A stretch of DNA of 64,000 nt, from the NCBI GenBank assembly GCA_002354095.1, contig DEKX01000032.1, forward strand, positions 62,001 to 126,000. Direction: 5' to 3'. The stretch is from Prevotella sp. UBA2711 (GTDB lineage Bacteria > Bacteroidota > Bacteroidia > Bacteroidales > Bacteroidaceae). Both the position numbers and the translations under genes were made by a program. Below, piece by piece: positions 51,646 to 61,543 of the stretch. Position 1 is the first letter of the stretch. Every line of letters begins with the position of its first letter. The notes beneath the pieces were generated by a model, which was not told where the DNA came from, did not search any database, and saw only the letters and a list, made by a program, of their open reading frames with translations.

Positions 51646-53186
51646 TATTGCAGTTTCTTCAATAGACTTGCGATACTTACCTTATCTTCGATAATAGCAG
51701 CCAGGTCGCTGATGTTCACACGCTCCTGTTCCATCGTGTCGCGGAAACGGAGAGTCACCTTGCCGTCGTTCAGAGAATCGTGGTCAACGGTGACACAATA
51801 TGGTGTACCGATGGCGTCCTGACGGCGATAGCGCTTACCGATAGAGTCTTTCTCATCATACTGGCAGTTGAAGTGGAACTTCAGGTCGTTGATTATTTCA
51901 CGGGCTTTCTCAGGCAGACCGTCTTTCTTCACCAGTGGCATCACGGCGAGTTTCACAGGAGCCAGGGCTGCAGGCAGTTTCAATACCACACGTGTCTCGC
52001 CGTTCTCCAGTTTCTCCTCGCAATACGAGTGACACATCACGGAGAGGAACATACGGTCAACACCGATAGAGGTCTCGATGACAAACGGAGTGTAGCTCTC
52101 GTTGGTCTGTGGGTCGAAGTATTTAATGCTCTTGCCTGAGTATTTCTCATGCTGCGACAGGTCGAAGTTGGTACGGGAGTGAATACCCTCCACCTCCTTG
52201 AAACCGAACGGCATCTTGAACTCGATGTCGGTAGCGGCATTGGCATAGTGAGCCAGTTTGTCGTGATCGTGGAAACGATAGTTCTCGGCGCCGAAGCCCA
52301 GTGCCTGGTGCCAAGCCATACGGGTCTGCTTCCACTTGGGGAACCACTCCAGTTCGGTGCCAGGAGCTACGAAGAATTGCATCTCCATCTGTTCGAACTC
52401 GCGCATACGGAAAATGAACTGGCGAGCCACAATCTCATTACGGAAAGCCTTACCAATCTGGGCAATACCGAATGGAATCTTCATACGGCCTGTCTTCTGT
52501 ACGTTCAGATAGTTCACAAAGATACCCTGAGCCGTCTCCGGACGCAGATAGACCTTCATCGAACCGTCAGCCGAAGCACCCATTTCGGTGGAGAACATTA
52601 GGTTGAACTGACGGACGTCCGTCCAGTTGCGAGTACCGCTGATAGGACAAACAATCTCCTCGTCCAGGATAATCTGCTTCAACTCTTCCAAGTCGGGACC
52701 CTGCATGGCAGCAGCATAGCGTGCGTGCAGTGCGTCGCGCTTCTCCTTAGTCTCCTTCACGCGCTCGCTGGTCTCCATATACTTCTGTTCGTCGAACGAA
52801 TCACCGAAACGCTTGCGAGCCTTCTCCACTTCCTTCTGAATCTTCTCGTCGTACTTGGCAATCTGATCTTCTATCAGCACGTCAGCACGATAGCGCTTCT
52901 TCGAATCGCGGTTGTCAATCAGAGGGTCGTTGAAAGCATCCACGTGTCCTGATGCCTTCCATATCGTTGGGTGCATAAAGATGGCAGAGTCGATACCCAC
53001 GATGTTCTCGTGCAGCAGTACCATCGACTTCCACCAGTATTCCTTAATGTTGTTCTTCAACTCAACACCGTTCTGACCATAGTCATACACGGCTCCTAAA
53101 CCATCGTAAATTTCACTGGATGGGAATACGAAACCATACTCCTTGCAGTGGCTTACGATTTTCTTAAATACATCTTCTTGTGCCAT
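51645..53186 (-). CDS. glyS: Glycyl-tRNA synthetase, dimeric type
   Basis: 513 residues, class II alpha2 GlyRS (eukaryote/Firmicutes type). Motif 2 region GIAQIGKAFRNEIVARQFIFR; motif 3 in SIGVDRMFLSVM; C-terminal anticodon-binding domain (APVKLAVMPLVKKDGLPEKA). The N-terminal IVSHCKEYGFVFPSSEIYDG is conserved. A canonical promoter lies 30 bp upstream, and the gene heads an operon with FKBP, AAA ATPase and DUF4435 genes. Confidence 0.95.
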   Translation of the reverse strand: MAQEDVFKKIVSHCKEYGFVFPSSEIYDGLGAVYDYGQNGVELKNNIKEYWWKSMVLLHENIVGIDSAIFMHPTIWKASGHVDAFNDPLIDNRDSKKRYRADVLIEDQIAKYDEKIQKEVEKARKRFGDSFDEQKYMETSERVKETKEKRDALHARYAAAMQGPDLEELKQIILDEEIVCPISGTRNWTDVRQFNLMFSTEMGASADGSMKVYLRPETAQGIFVNYLNVQKTGRMKIPFGIAQIGKAFRNEIVARQFIFRMREFEQMEMQFFVAPGTELEWFPKWKQTRMAWHQALGFGAENYRFHDHDKLAHYANAATDIEFKMPFGFKEVEGIHSRTNFDLSQHEKYSGKSIKYFDPQTNESYTPFVIETSIGVDRMFLSVMCHSYCEEKLENGETRVVLKLPAALAPVKLAVMPLVKKDGLPEKAREIINDLKFHFNCQYDEKDSIGKRYRRQDAIGTPYCVTVDHDSLNDGKVTLRFRDTMEQERVNISDLAAIIEDKVSIASLLKKLQ

Positions 53187-53216
53187 AAAAATACTATAAT
53201 TTCGAAATTATGCTTG

Positions 53217-53247
53217 CAAAGGTACGAATAAGTGAGCAAAATACAAA
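53217..53247 (-). promoter_or_regulatory. Promoter of the glyS operon
   Basis: Minus strand: TTTG (53244-53247), 19-bp spacer, TACCTTTG (53217-53224). Confidence 0.75.
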
Positions 53248-53345
53248 AGGAAAACTTGTTTTTCTTTTCATTTTCGAACGAAAGTACCTTCGACCGCAGG
53301 TCAAAGGCCCCCTTTCACGATACGCAATCTCTGTGTCGTGCGGCT

Positions 53346-53389
53346 ATCTTCTATCACTCGTCCGAATATCTTCTATCACTGATCCGGAT
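53346..53389 (+). repeat. 22-bp tandem duplication
   Basis: Units 53346-53367 and 53368-53389 both start ATCTTCTATCACT and agree at 19 of 22 positions. Confidence 0.75.
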
Positions 53390-53468
53390 AGGACTTTATA
53401 GGGGTTGGGCAGTATTCGCGCAGGGAGTAAATGCCGTTCTAACAGGGAATAGAAGCCGTTCCCACGAC

Positions 53469-53530
53469 CGTTTGCGCCTACGCAAATCATCGTGCGCGTA
53501 GGCGCAAACGATTAAACGCCTATACGCAAA
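53469..53530. repeat. 15-bp perfect inverted repeat with a degenerate third copy
   Basis: CGTTTGCGCCTACGC (53469-53483) is the exact reverse complement of 53496-53510, 12-bp spacer. A related AAACGCCTATACGCAAA lies at 53514-53530. No T run on either side, so not a standard terminator. Confidence 0.8.
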
Positions 53531-53646
53531 TTCAGACTCAGTATTTTCTGAGGGTGGGGAGAACCAGAAACTCGTAATGAAACTGATATTTTGAACGTCG
53601 TTTTTCATGGTTTTTAACCCCACCCTTGTGAAAATCGCAGACAATA

Positions 53647-54582
53647 TCACTGCGACTGGCGAAGCTGGATGAGGGTGAAGTCGAAGCGGAGACCGCCTTG
53701 AGGGTTGTTGCTGACAGAGATTTGACCACCATGAAGCAGGACGGCATTCTTGACAATGGCAAGACCCAGTCCTGTGCCGCCTATCTGACGGCTGCGACTC
53801 TTGTCAATACGGTAGAAACGCTCGAAGAGACGGGGCAGATGCACGGGTGCAACACCTGCACCATTGTCGCTGAAAACGAAGTGCCAACCCTTTTCTTCTT
53901 GTTTGGCCGAGAGCATGATAGTGGTGCCTGGACCGGCATAGTTGATGGCATTGTCGGTGAGATTGCGGAAAATACTGTAAAGCAATTGCCAGTTGCCCTG
54001 TATGCAAATGTCCTGAGGCAGGCAGTTCTTGAAGGTCATTTGTTTCTTGGCAAGCATCTGTTCCGACTCCAACGTGATATCTGCTACCAGCACCGAGATG
54101 TCAACGCGTTCGCGTTGTAATACCTCTGGGGCATAGTCAATCTTGTTAAGTGTTGAGATGTCTTGCAGAAGGGCAGACAGGCGGCGAGCCTGAGCATTGG
54201 TTCGGACAATGAATTGTTCGCGAGTCTGTTGGTCAATATCGGGATTGTCGAGAATGGTGTCCGTGTAACCCAAGATGCTGGCAACAGGTGTCTTCAGTTC
54301 ATGGGCAATGTTTTGTGTGAGTTCGCGCCGCATCTGATTCTGCTTCATCTGTTGCTCGCGGGAGATGCGCTCGTCCATTCGTCTGGCATAGCGCAGCAAT
54401 AGCCATCCCAGTCCTGCCATCACCAGAAGCGAGAAGAGCAACAGGTGCCAGTCGCTGGTTTCGCCCAGTGGTATGTTGTTCTTGCGATCATAGTCTTCGA
54501 AAATGATAAAGAAAGTAGCGTAGATGGCAACGATCACCATGACGCTGACCCACATCTTTTGTCCTTCCGTCCAGTTTTTCAT
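53647..54582 (-). CDS. Sensor histidine kinase
   Basis: 311 residues with two membrane segments (about 11-28 and 46-64) enclosing only a short periplasmic loop. HisKA follows with phospho-acceptor His94 in NIAHELKTPVASILGY, then an HATPase domain with NLTDNAINYAG, FSDNGAGVAP and GGTGLGLAIVK. No PAS or large sensor domain is present, so it may sense the membrane or a partner protein. It overlaps the response-regulator gene by 4 bp and is next to a Na/phosphate symporter, which suggests a PhoR-like role (inference). Confidence 0.9.
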   Translation of the reverse strand: MKNWTEGQKMWVSVMVIVAIYATFFIIFEDYDRKNNIPLGETSDWHLLLFSLLVMAGLGWLLLRYARRMDERISREQQMKQNQMRRELTQNIAHELKTPVASILGYTDTILDNPDIDQQTREQFIVRTNAQARRLSALLQDISTLNKIDYAPEVLQRERVDISVLVADITLESEQMLAKKQMTFKNCLPQDICIQGNWQLLYSIFRNLTDNAINYAGPGTTIMLSAKQEEKGWHFVFSDNGAGVAPVHLPRLFERFYRIDKSRSRQIGGTGLGLAIVKNAVLLHGGQISVSNNPQGGLRFDFTLIQLRQSQ

Positions 54583-55271
54583 TTCCTCTCGTAATCTATG
54601 AAATAGTAGCCATAGCCATGTCGGGCTACAATGCAGGAAGCATAGTTTCCCAGTTTCTTACGCAGTCGGGTGATGTTGACATCCACCGTACGGTCTGATA
54701 CAACCACGTCTTTGGGCCATACCAATTCCAATAATTGCTGACGGGTGAACAGTTGTCCGCGATGGCGCATCAGCAAATCCAGCAGTTCGAACTCAGTCTT
54801 TGTCAGGGTGATGGACTCACCGTCGATGGAGGCATTCTTAGTAGCATGGTCAATGGTTAGTCCCATGTACTTCAGAATATCATCTGTCGCGTTTGAAAGA
54901 GGTTGGCTTCTGTTGAGCACCGCCTTCACACGCGCCATTACTTCACGGATAGAGAAAGGCTTCGTGATGTAGTCGTCGGCTCCAAGTCCGAAGCCCTGCA
55001 GGGTGTCGTGTTCTGTATCTTTTGCTGTCAGAAAGATGATGGGGATTCGGGCAGTCTTTGGGTCAACCTTCATCTGTTCTGTCATTTCAAAGCCCGAAAT
55101 TCCAGGCATCATCACATCAAGCAGCAACAGGTCTGCCCATGCCAGATGTTTCAAAGCTTCTTCGGCAGAATAGGCAGCTTTGGCATCATAGCCCGAAACC
55201 TTCAGATTGAACAACAGGATGTCACACAAATCCTGTTCATCGTCCACTACTAAGATACGTTTTTGTCTCAT
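54579..55271 (-). CDS. OmpR/PhoB-family response regulator
   Basis: 230 residues: receiver domain with Asp10, Asp11, phospho-acceptor Asp52 (LLLLDVMMPG) and KPFS, then an OmpR-type winged helix (about 135-228, TKTEFELLDLLMRHRGQLFTRQQLLE). Partner of the kinase encoded immediately downstream. Its -7 element ends 8 bp before the ATG, the same arrangement as at the antiporter gene. Confidence 0.92.
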   Translation of the reverse strand: MRQKRILVVDDEQDLCDILLFNLKVSGYDAKAAYSAEEALKHLAWADLLLLDVMMPGISGFEMTEQMKVDPKTARIPIIFLTAKDTEHDTLQGFGLGADDYITKPFSIREVMARVKAVLNRSQPLSNATDDILKYMGLTIDHATKNASIDGESITLTKTEFELLDLLMRHRGQLFTRQQLLELVWPKDVVVSDRTVDVNITRLRKKLGNYASCIVARHGYGYYFIDYERK

Positions 55272-55279
55272 ACTGCTTG

Positions 55280-55287
55280 CAAAGATA
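55280..55287 (-). promoter_or_regulatory. -7 element of the two-component operon, 8 bp from the ATG
   Basis: Minus strand TATCTTTG then CAAGCAGT and the ATG. Nearly identical in sequence and spacing to the antiporter promoter junction; predicts a leader of at most a few bases. Confidence 0.5.
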
Positions 55288-55313
55288 CAAATAATTGTCG
55301 AAAAAACATCATG

Positions 55314-56996
55314 TTACAGTCCAAATCTTGCTTGAACCACATTCACCACGTAGTCGCCCAACTTTTCGCATTCATTGATGAAGTCGGAGAATATAGTGCC
55401 AATGGAGTAGTCGTACTCCCTGTCATTGACGGCTTGGATGTTTTCGTCCTTCAGTCGCTGACGCATCTGGTTGATGTCGTTCTCTATCCGGTAGGTGTCG
55501 CGAATGTCATATTCTTTGGCGTGTCCGCTCATCACGATATTCATCTGTGTCAGCGCATCGTCTGCCAACGCCATCATCACATGCACCTTATTGTAGAGTT
55601 CTGGGGTGAAGTCATGGCCCGACTCCAGACGTCTGTTCAGGGTGCGTGCCATGTTGTAGCAGGCATCGCCAATAGATTCGAGCTCGCTGATTTCGCGCAT
55701 CATCTGGCGAACCTTCGTCTTGGTAATGTCACTCAGATGGTTGTCGCTCACCTGTTCCAGGAAACGGGCAATCTCTATTTCCATCTTGTCTGTGATGTCC
55801 TCCTGATGGGCTATCTGACTGAATAGCCTTTGAAACTTCTCTTCGTCCTTTTCATCCGTCAGTTGGCGCACCATACCGAACATCTGCTGGACACGCTGTG
55901 CAAAATGTCCTGTTTCCTTCTGAGCCTGAAGGACGGAAATTTCAGGCGTCTGAACCAGATTAGCCTGAATGTAGCGCAACTTGAATTCCTCTTGTTCGAC
56001 TTTTTCCTGTTCTGGCATTAACCAGCAGACTACTCGCTCAATCTGTGGAATGAATCCAAGCAGGATGGCTGTATTCGTCACATTAAAACAGGTGTGGAAG
56101 GTAGCCAGTACAATAGGCAACAGCGCAGCCTGACCGCCCTGTGTGGGGTCGTAGCCTACCAATCTGCAAACCATATTGACAAAAGGATAGAATACGCATA
56201 GCACCCAGATAACGCCAAACACATTGAACAGCAAGTGGGCCAGGGCCGCACGGCGAGCCTGCGTGTTAGCACCAAGTGCTGCGAGGTTGGCAGTAGCTGT
56301 TGTCCCGATATTCTCACCCATTACCAAAGCAATACCCAAGTAGATGGGCAGCACTCCTGTGGAGCAGAGCAGAATGGTAATAGCCATCACCGCTGCCGAC
56401 GATTGTACGATACAGGTAATGACAGTTCCGATAGCCAGGAAAGCCAGTATCGTCCAATAACTGCCTGTATCGAAAGAAGCGAAGAAATCGACTACAGCCT
56501 GATTATGAGCTAAATCCAGTTCCTTGCCCGCCGTACTCAGCATGACCAGCGAGAGAAACATAAAGGCAATACCAAACAGGAAATCGCCTAAGAAGCGGTG
56601 TTGCTTTTTGTAAATCAATATCATACCTACAAAGAAGGCAGGGAATACGATGTTGGTAAGATCTACGTTATAGCCCAACGACATAATCCATGCAGTGAGT
56701 GTGGTACCGATATTGGCGCCCATAATCACAGAAATGGCCTGCCCAAGAGTGAGCAGGCCTGCAGAGACGAATGATACGGTCATCACAGTAGTAGCTGACG
56801 ATGACTGTACGGCGCTTGTAATAAAAGTTCCAGTCAACATTCCTGTCAGTCGGTTGGTCGTCATACGGGCCAGAATGTGACGGAGCTGTGGACCTGCCAT
56901 TTTCTGCAAGGCATCACTCATCATTTTCATGCCATAAATCAGCAAGCCGAGTGCGCCTAACAGCTTCAGTCCTATCATGAAATAATTTTGTGTCAT
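55314..56996 (-). CDS. Na+/phosphate symporter (NptA/PNaS family) with PhoU-like C-terminus
   Basis: 560 residues. About eight to nine membrane segments contain the two inverted QSS repeats of the family (TSAVQSSSATTVM and CIVQSSAAVMAITI), each near a GENIGTT or GANIGTT motif. Residues about 345-560 are a helical PhoU-like domain. Imports phosphate with sodium. It has its own strong promoter and lies next to a two-component system, so phosphate-responsive control is plausible. Confidence 0.9.
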   Translation of the reverse strand: MTQNYFMIGLKLLGALGLLIYGMKMMSDALQKMAGPQLRHILARMTTNRLTGMLTGTFITSAVQSSSATTVMTVSFVSAGLLTLGQAISVIMGANIGTTLTAWIMSLGYNVDLTNIVFPAFFVGMILIYKKQHRFLGDFLFGIAFMFLSLVMLSTAGKELDLAHNQAVVDFFASFDTGSYWTILAFLAIGTVITCIVQSSAAVMAITILLCSTGVLPIYLGIALVMGENIGTTATANLAALGANTQARRAALAHLLFNVFGVIWVLCVFYPFVNMVCRLVGYDPTQGGQAALLPIVLATFHTCFNVTNTAILLGFIPQIERVVCWLMPEQEKVEQEEFKLRYIQANLVQTPEISVLQAQKETGHFAQRVQQMFGMVRQLTDEKDEEKFQRLFSQIAHQEDITDKMEIEIARFLEQVSDNHLSDITKTKVRQMMREISELESIGDACYNMARTLNRRLESGHDFTPELYNKVHVMMALADDALTQMNIVMSGHAKEYDIRDTYRIENDINQMRQRLKDENIQAVNDREYDYSIGTIFSDFINECEKLGDYVVNVVQARFGL

Positions 56997-57012
56997 CTTC
57001 CTTTTTTTTACG

Positions 57013-57044
57013 CAAAATTAAGTAGATTAGGTTGATGTTGCAAA
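57013..57044 (-). promoter_or_regulatory. Promoter of the Na/phosphate symporter gene
   Basis: Minus strand: TTTG (57041-57044), 20-bp spacer, TAATTTTG (57013-57020); 16 bp from the ATG. A large inverted repeat (57051-57097) abuts the -33 box. Confidence 0.75.
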
Positions 57045-57097
57045 CAAAAACAATTACAATACAATTACATGTATGAAGTGTAACTGTATTGTAATTG
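57045..57097 (-). terminator. AT-rich 19-bp inverted repeat after lpdA (terminator and/or operator)
   Basis: Arms 57051-57069 and 57079-57097 are reverse complements at 18 of 19 positions, with a 9-base loop. On the minus strand the stem is followed by GTTTTTG, so it can end the lpdA transcript. Its arms are built of TACAAT/ATTGTA units, and it touches the -33 box of the next promoter, so it might also bind a regulator. Confidence 0.7.
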
Positions 57098-57125
57098 TAT
57101 TGTAACTTTGGAAGAGGTTCTTATC

Positions 57126-58369
<1,244 letters not shown>

Positions 58370-58373
<4 letters not shown>

Positions 58374-59794
58374 TCTGGCTGTTGGCTGTTGGCTTTTAGC
58401 AATTGACAATAGGTCACTATAGGATGCTTGGCAGCCAGCACATCATCCACTCGTCCGATGGGCGTGTTGTGGGGTGCCGACTTCACAAGGTCGGGATTCA
58501 CCTTGGCTTCCTCTGCTATCTGGCGCATCACACTGATAAAACCGTCAATGGTGTCTTTCGACTCATTCTCGGTGGGTTCTATCATCAGCGATTCGTGGAA
58601 CAACAGCGGGAAATAGATGGTGGGTGCATGATAGCCATAGTCGAGCAGTCGTTTGGCTACATCCATGGTGGTGACACCTGTCGATTTGTCCTTCAGTCCG
58701 TCGAATACGAATTCATGTTTGCACAAGCCCTCAATAGGCAACTCGTAAACATCCTTCAGACACTCCTTGATATAATTGGCATTGAGCGTAGCCAACGGTC
58801 CCACCTCTTTCATATGTTCCCGTCCTAATGTAAGGATATACGCATAGGCGCGCATCACGACGGCAAAGTTACCGCTGGAGTATGGACTGACGTAAGGCAG
58901 GAAGGGCTCCAAACCTTTGCGCACTCCTACAGGACCGCTGCCGGGACCACCTCCGCCATGAGGTGTGGAGAATGTCTTGTGAAGGTTGATATGCATCACA
59001 TCGAAACCCATATCGCCAGGGCGGCAAGCACCTAACATCGGGTTGAGGTTGGCGCCATCGTAATACATCAGTCCACCGCAGTCATGTATCATCTTGGCAA
59101 TGCGAGGAATGTCGCGTTCGAAGAGTCCCAAGGTGTTGGGGTTCGTCATCATCATGGCTGCGATGTTTGGACCTTCTTGATTTACAAGATTCTCCAGATC
59201 TTCCAGATCGACTAACCCCTTCTTTGTACTTTTCACTTCCAGAATTTCAAGACCGCAGACCGCTGCTGAGGCAGGATTCGTGCCGTGTGCTGAATCAGGC
59301 ACAATAACCTTTGTGCGAGCCTCATCGCCACGCGACTGGTGATAGCCACGGATGACCATCAATCCCGTCAGTTCACCATGAGCACCGGCAAAGGGCTTCA
59401 AGGTGAAATCTGCTAATCCTGTCAGTTCGCATAGGGCTTTCTTCAGCAAAGTGCTGACAGCCTGGGCACCAACTGTAGTATCCTTAGGTTGTAAGGGGTG
59501 CAGGTTGGCAAACTGAGGTAGGGCAGCCATCTCCTCATTGATTTTCGGATTGTATTTCATGGTGCAAGAGCCCAAGGGATAGAAACCATTATCAACACCG
59601 AAATTGTTGGCAGAGAGATTGGTATAGTGGCGCACCACTGTCATCTCATCACATTCCGGCAGTTGAGCAGCCTCTTGGCGTTGCATATCAGCAGGGATAT
59701 CATAGTTGCCAAAACGATTCTTGGGCAGGGAATATCCTTTGCGTCCAGTCTTCGACAGTTCGAAGATAAGATTTCCGTATAGTCGATTATTCAT
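58370..59794 (-). CDS. gcvPB: Glycine dehydrogenase (P protein) subunit 2
   Basis: 474 residues, the PLP-carrying half of the split glycine decarboxylase. The PLP lysine lies in HINLHKTFSTPHGGGGPGSG; also YPLGSCTMKYNPK and PDSAHGTNPASAAV. The frame extends upstream inside gcvPA, but the ATG at 59794 gives the normal MNNRLYGNLIFE start and leaves an 8-bp overlap with gcvPA. The C-terminus ends LKANSQQPE, encoded by a heptamer repeat at the gcvPB/lpdA junction. Confidence 0.94.
58374..58395. repeat. Heptanucleotide repeat at the gcvPB/lpdA junction
   Basis: Plus-strand units CTGGCTG, TTGGCTG and TTGGCTT run in tandem (58375-58395). They encode the last residues of gcvPB and lie immediately upstream of the lpdA start. 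Confidence 0.65.
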
Positions 59795-61115
59795 AGTTGA
59801 TACATTTAATGAAGTGGTCGATTTCCTCTTTGGTACGCTTCTCCGTGACAGCAATCATCAGTTGATCATCTGCTATTTTGATTCCTCCGAAGATGCCTTC
59901 TGACTGTAGGCGTTCCAACAATTTGTCAAGATGGCCTTTATAACGTACAACAAACTCGTTGAAGAAGGGTTGGTCATAAACTAACTCGAATTGACCGGTA
60001 GCCAACAGATGCTCGCAGAGATAATGAGCTCCCGCATACGACAGTTGCGCAGCCTCGCGCAGTCCTTCCTTACCCATCAGCGACATATAAATGGTGACAA
60101 AGAGAGCCATCAGACTCTGGTTAGAACAGATATTCGAGGTGGCTTTCTGTCGGCGGATATGTTGCTCACGGGCCTGCAATGTCAGCACAAAGGCGCGCTG
60201 GTCGCGGCTATCCTTTGTCATGCCTACGATGCGGCCCGGCATTTTGCGGATGAGTTTCTCCGTGCAGCACATATAGCCCACGTATGGACCGCCAAACTGC
60301 ATGGGAATACCCAGTGACTGTCCGTCACCTACCGCAATATCGGCGCCCCATTCACCTGGTGTCTTTAGAACAGCTAAATCGGCAGCCACACTATCCATCA
60401 TGAAAAGTCCTTTCTGTTCGTGGATAGCATCCGCAAATCCTGTGTAGTCCTCCACGATGCCATAGTAGTTGGGCTGTTGAACGAGTACACCAGCCACTTG
60501 ATGCTCATGTAGGGAAAGTAAGGATTTTAGATGGGATAGGGAGGTGACGCCATCCTGTTGAGGAATCATCTCCAATTGAATGCCATGAAAGTGCGCATAG
60601 GTCTCAATCACCTTCAATGTCTTAGGGTCGATGGTCTCACTGATGAGAACCATATTCTGCTTCTTGCCGGCAGCAACAGCCATCATCACAGCCTCAGCAG
60701 CAGCTGTAGTACCATCGTACATCGAGGCATTGGAGATATCCATCCCTGTCAGTTCTGCCATCATTGACTGATACTCAAAAATATAATGGAGTGTTCCCTG
60801 AGAGATTTCTGCCTGATAAGGGGTGTAACTCGTCAGGAACTCGGAACGGCTGAGCAGTTGGGGAATAACGGCTGGCATATAATGGTCATAGACACCGGCA
60901 CCGCCAAAGCAAATCAGTTGCTGATTCTGTGCCCCCAGCTTCTCGAATAACTGGCGAACCTCAATCTCACTCATCTGCTCAGGCAATTGATAATCACCAT
61001 GAAAACGGATCTCATCAGGAATCTCAGCATAGAGGTCGTTGAGGCTCTTGACCCCAACTTTCTCCATCATCGCCTGAAGATCGTCTTCGGTGTGAGGGAA
61101 ATATTTAAACATCAT
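59787..61115 (-). CDS. gcvPA: Glycine dehydrogenase (P protein) subunit 1
   Basis: 442 residues, the non-PLP half of the split P protein, related to subunit 2 by an ancient duplication. Typical segments: MFKYFPHTEDDLQAMM, CFGGAGVYDHYMPAVI, TPYQAEISQGTLHYIFEYQ and NASMYDGTTAAAEA. An ATG at 61115 (or 61112) is chosen over a TTG just upstream. Overlaps gcvPB by 8 bp. Forms the decarboxylase with gcvPB and passes the aminomethyl group to GcvH. Confidence 0.94.
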   Translation of the reverse strand: MMFKYFPHTEDDLQAMMEKVGVKSLNDLYAEIPDEIRFHGDYQLPEQMSEIEVRQLFEKLGAQNQQLICFGGAGVYDHYMPAVIPQLLSRSEFLTSYTPYQAEISQGTLHYIFEYQSMMAELTGMDISNASMYDGTTAAAEAVMMAVAAGKKQNMVLISETIDPKTLKVIETYAHFHGIQLEMIPQQDGVTSLSHLKSLLSLHEHQVAGVLVQQPNYYGIVEDYTGFADAIHEQKGLFMMDSVAADLAVLKTPGEWGADIAVGDGQSLGIPMQFGGPYVGYMCCTEKLIRKMPGRIVGMTKDSRDQRAFVLTLQAREQHIRRQKATSNICSNQSLMALFVTIYMSLMGKEGLREAAQLSYAGAHYLCEHLLATGQFELVYDQPFFNEFVVRYKGHLDKLLERLQSEGIFGGIKIADDQLMIAVTEKRTKEEIDHFIKCINYE

Positions 61116-61138
61116 CAAAAATCGTTATGTCGAAAATA

Positions 61139-61519
61139 TTATTTCTCGCAGAAGGCAGCATAAGCCTTGGCATCCATCAGATTGTTGAGCTCAGACTTGT
61201 CGCTGATTTCAACCTTGATAATCCAGTTAGCGAAAGCATCCTGATTCACCAGCTCTGGCTGATCGTCGAGGGCTTCATTCACTTCCACAATAGTACCACT
61301 GACTGGCGACATCAAATCGCTGGCAGCTTTGACACTCTCAACGGCACCAAATTCTTCGCCTGCCGTTACCTCATCATCTACCTCGGGAAGGTCCACATAA
61401 ACAACATTGCCCAAAGCATTCTGCGCATAGTCGGTGATACCGATATAGCCGAAATTACCTTCCACTCTAACATACTCATGCGACTCGCTGTAATAGAGTC
61501 CTTCAATTACTTTTGCCAT
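61139..61519 (-). CDS. gcvH: Glycine cleavage system H protein
   Basis: 126 residues, the lipoylated carrier of the system. Lipoyl attachment site Lys64 in FGAVESVKAASDLMSP; conserved SHEYVRVEGNFGYIGITDYAQ. Modified by the LplA ligase encoded in the same run. Sits 23 bp from gcvPA and 24 bp from gcvT. Confidence 0.95.
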   Translation of the reverse strand: MAKVIEGLYYSESHEYVRVEGNFGYIGITDYAQNALGNVVYVDLPEVDDEVTAGEEFGAVESVKAASDLMSPVSGTIVEVNEALDDQPELVNQDAFANWIIKVEISDKSELNNLMDAKAYAAFCEK

Positions 61520-61543
61520 AATATTCTTTTGGTTTTTAGTTAT

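Larger units (their letters stand above)
53248..53646. other. Repeat-bearing intergenic region, no supportable gene
   Basis: This 400-bp gap between glyS and the histidine kinase gene has short open frames but none with a convincing start, codon use or family. It contains a 22-bp tandem duplication (53346-53389) and a GC-rich 15-bp inverted repeat with a related third copy (53469-53530). It looks like a structured extragenic element. Confidence 0.6.

Noticed and set aside
53396..53650. An 84-codon minus-strand frame in the glyS/kinase gap
   Set aside because: No promoter or family, and its sequence is dictated by the inverted repeat. Treated as a repeat element.
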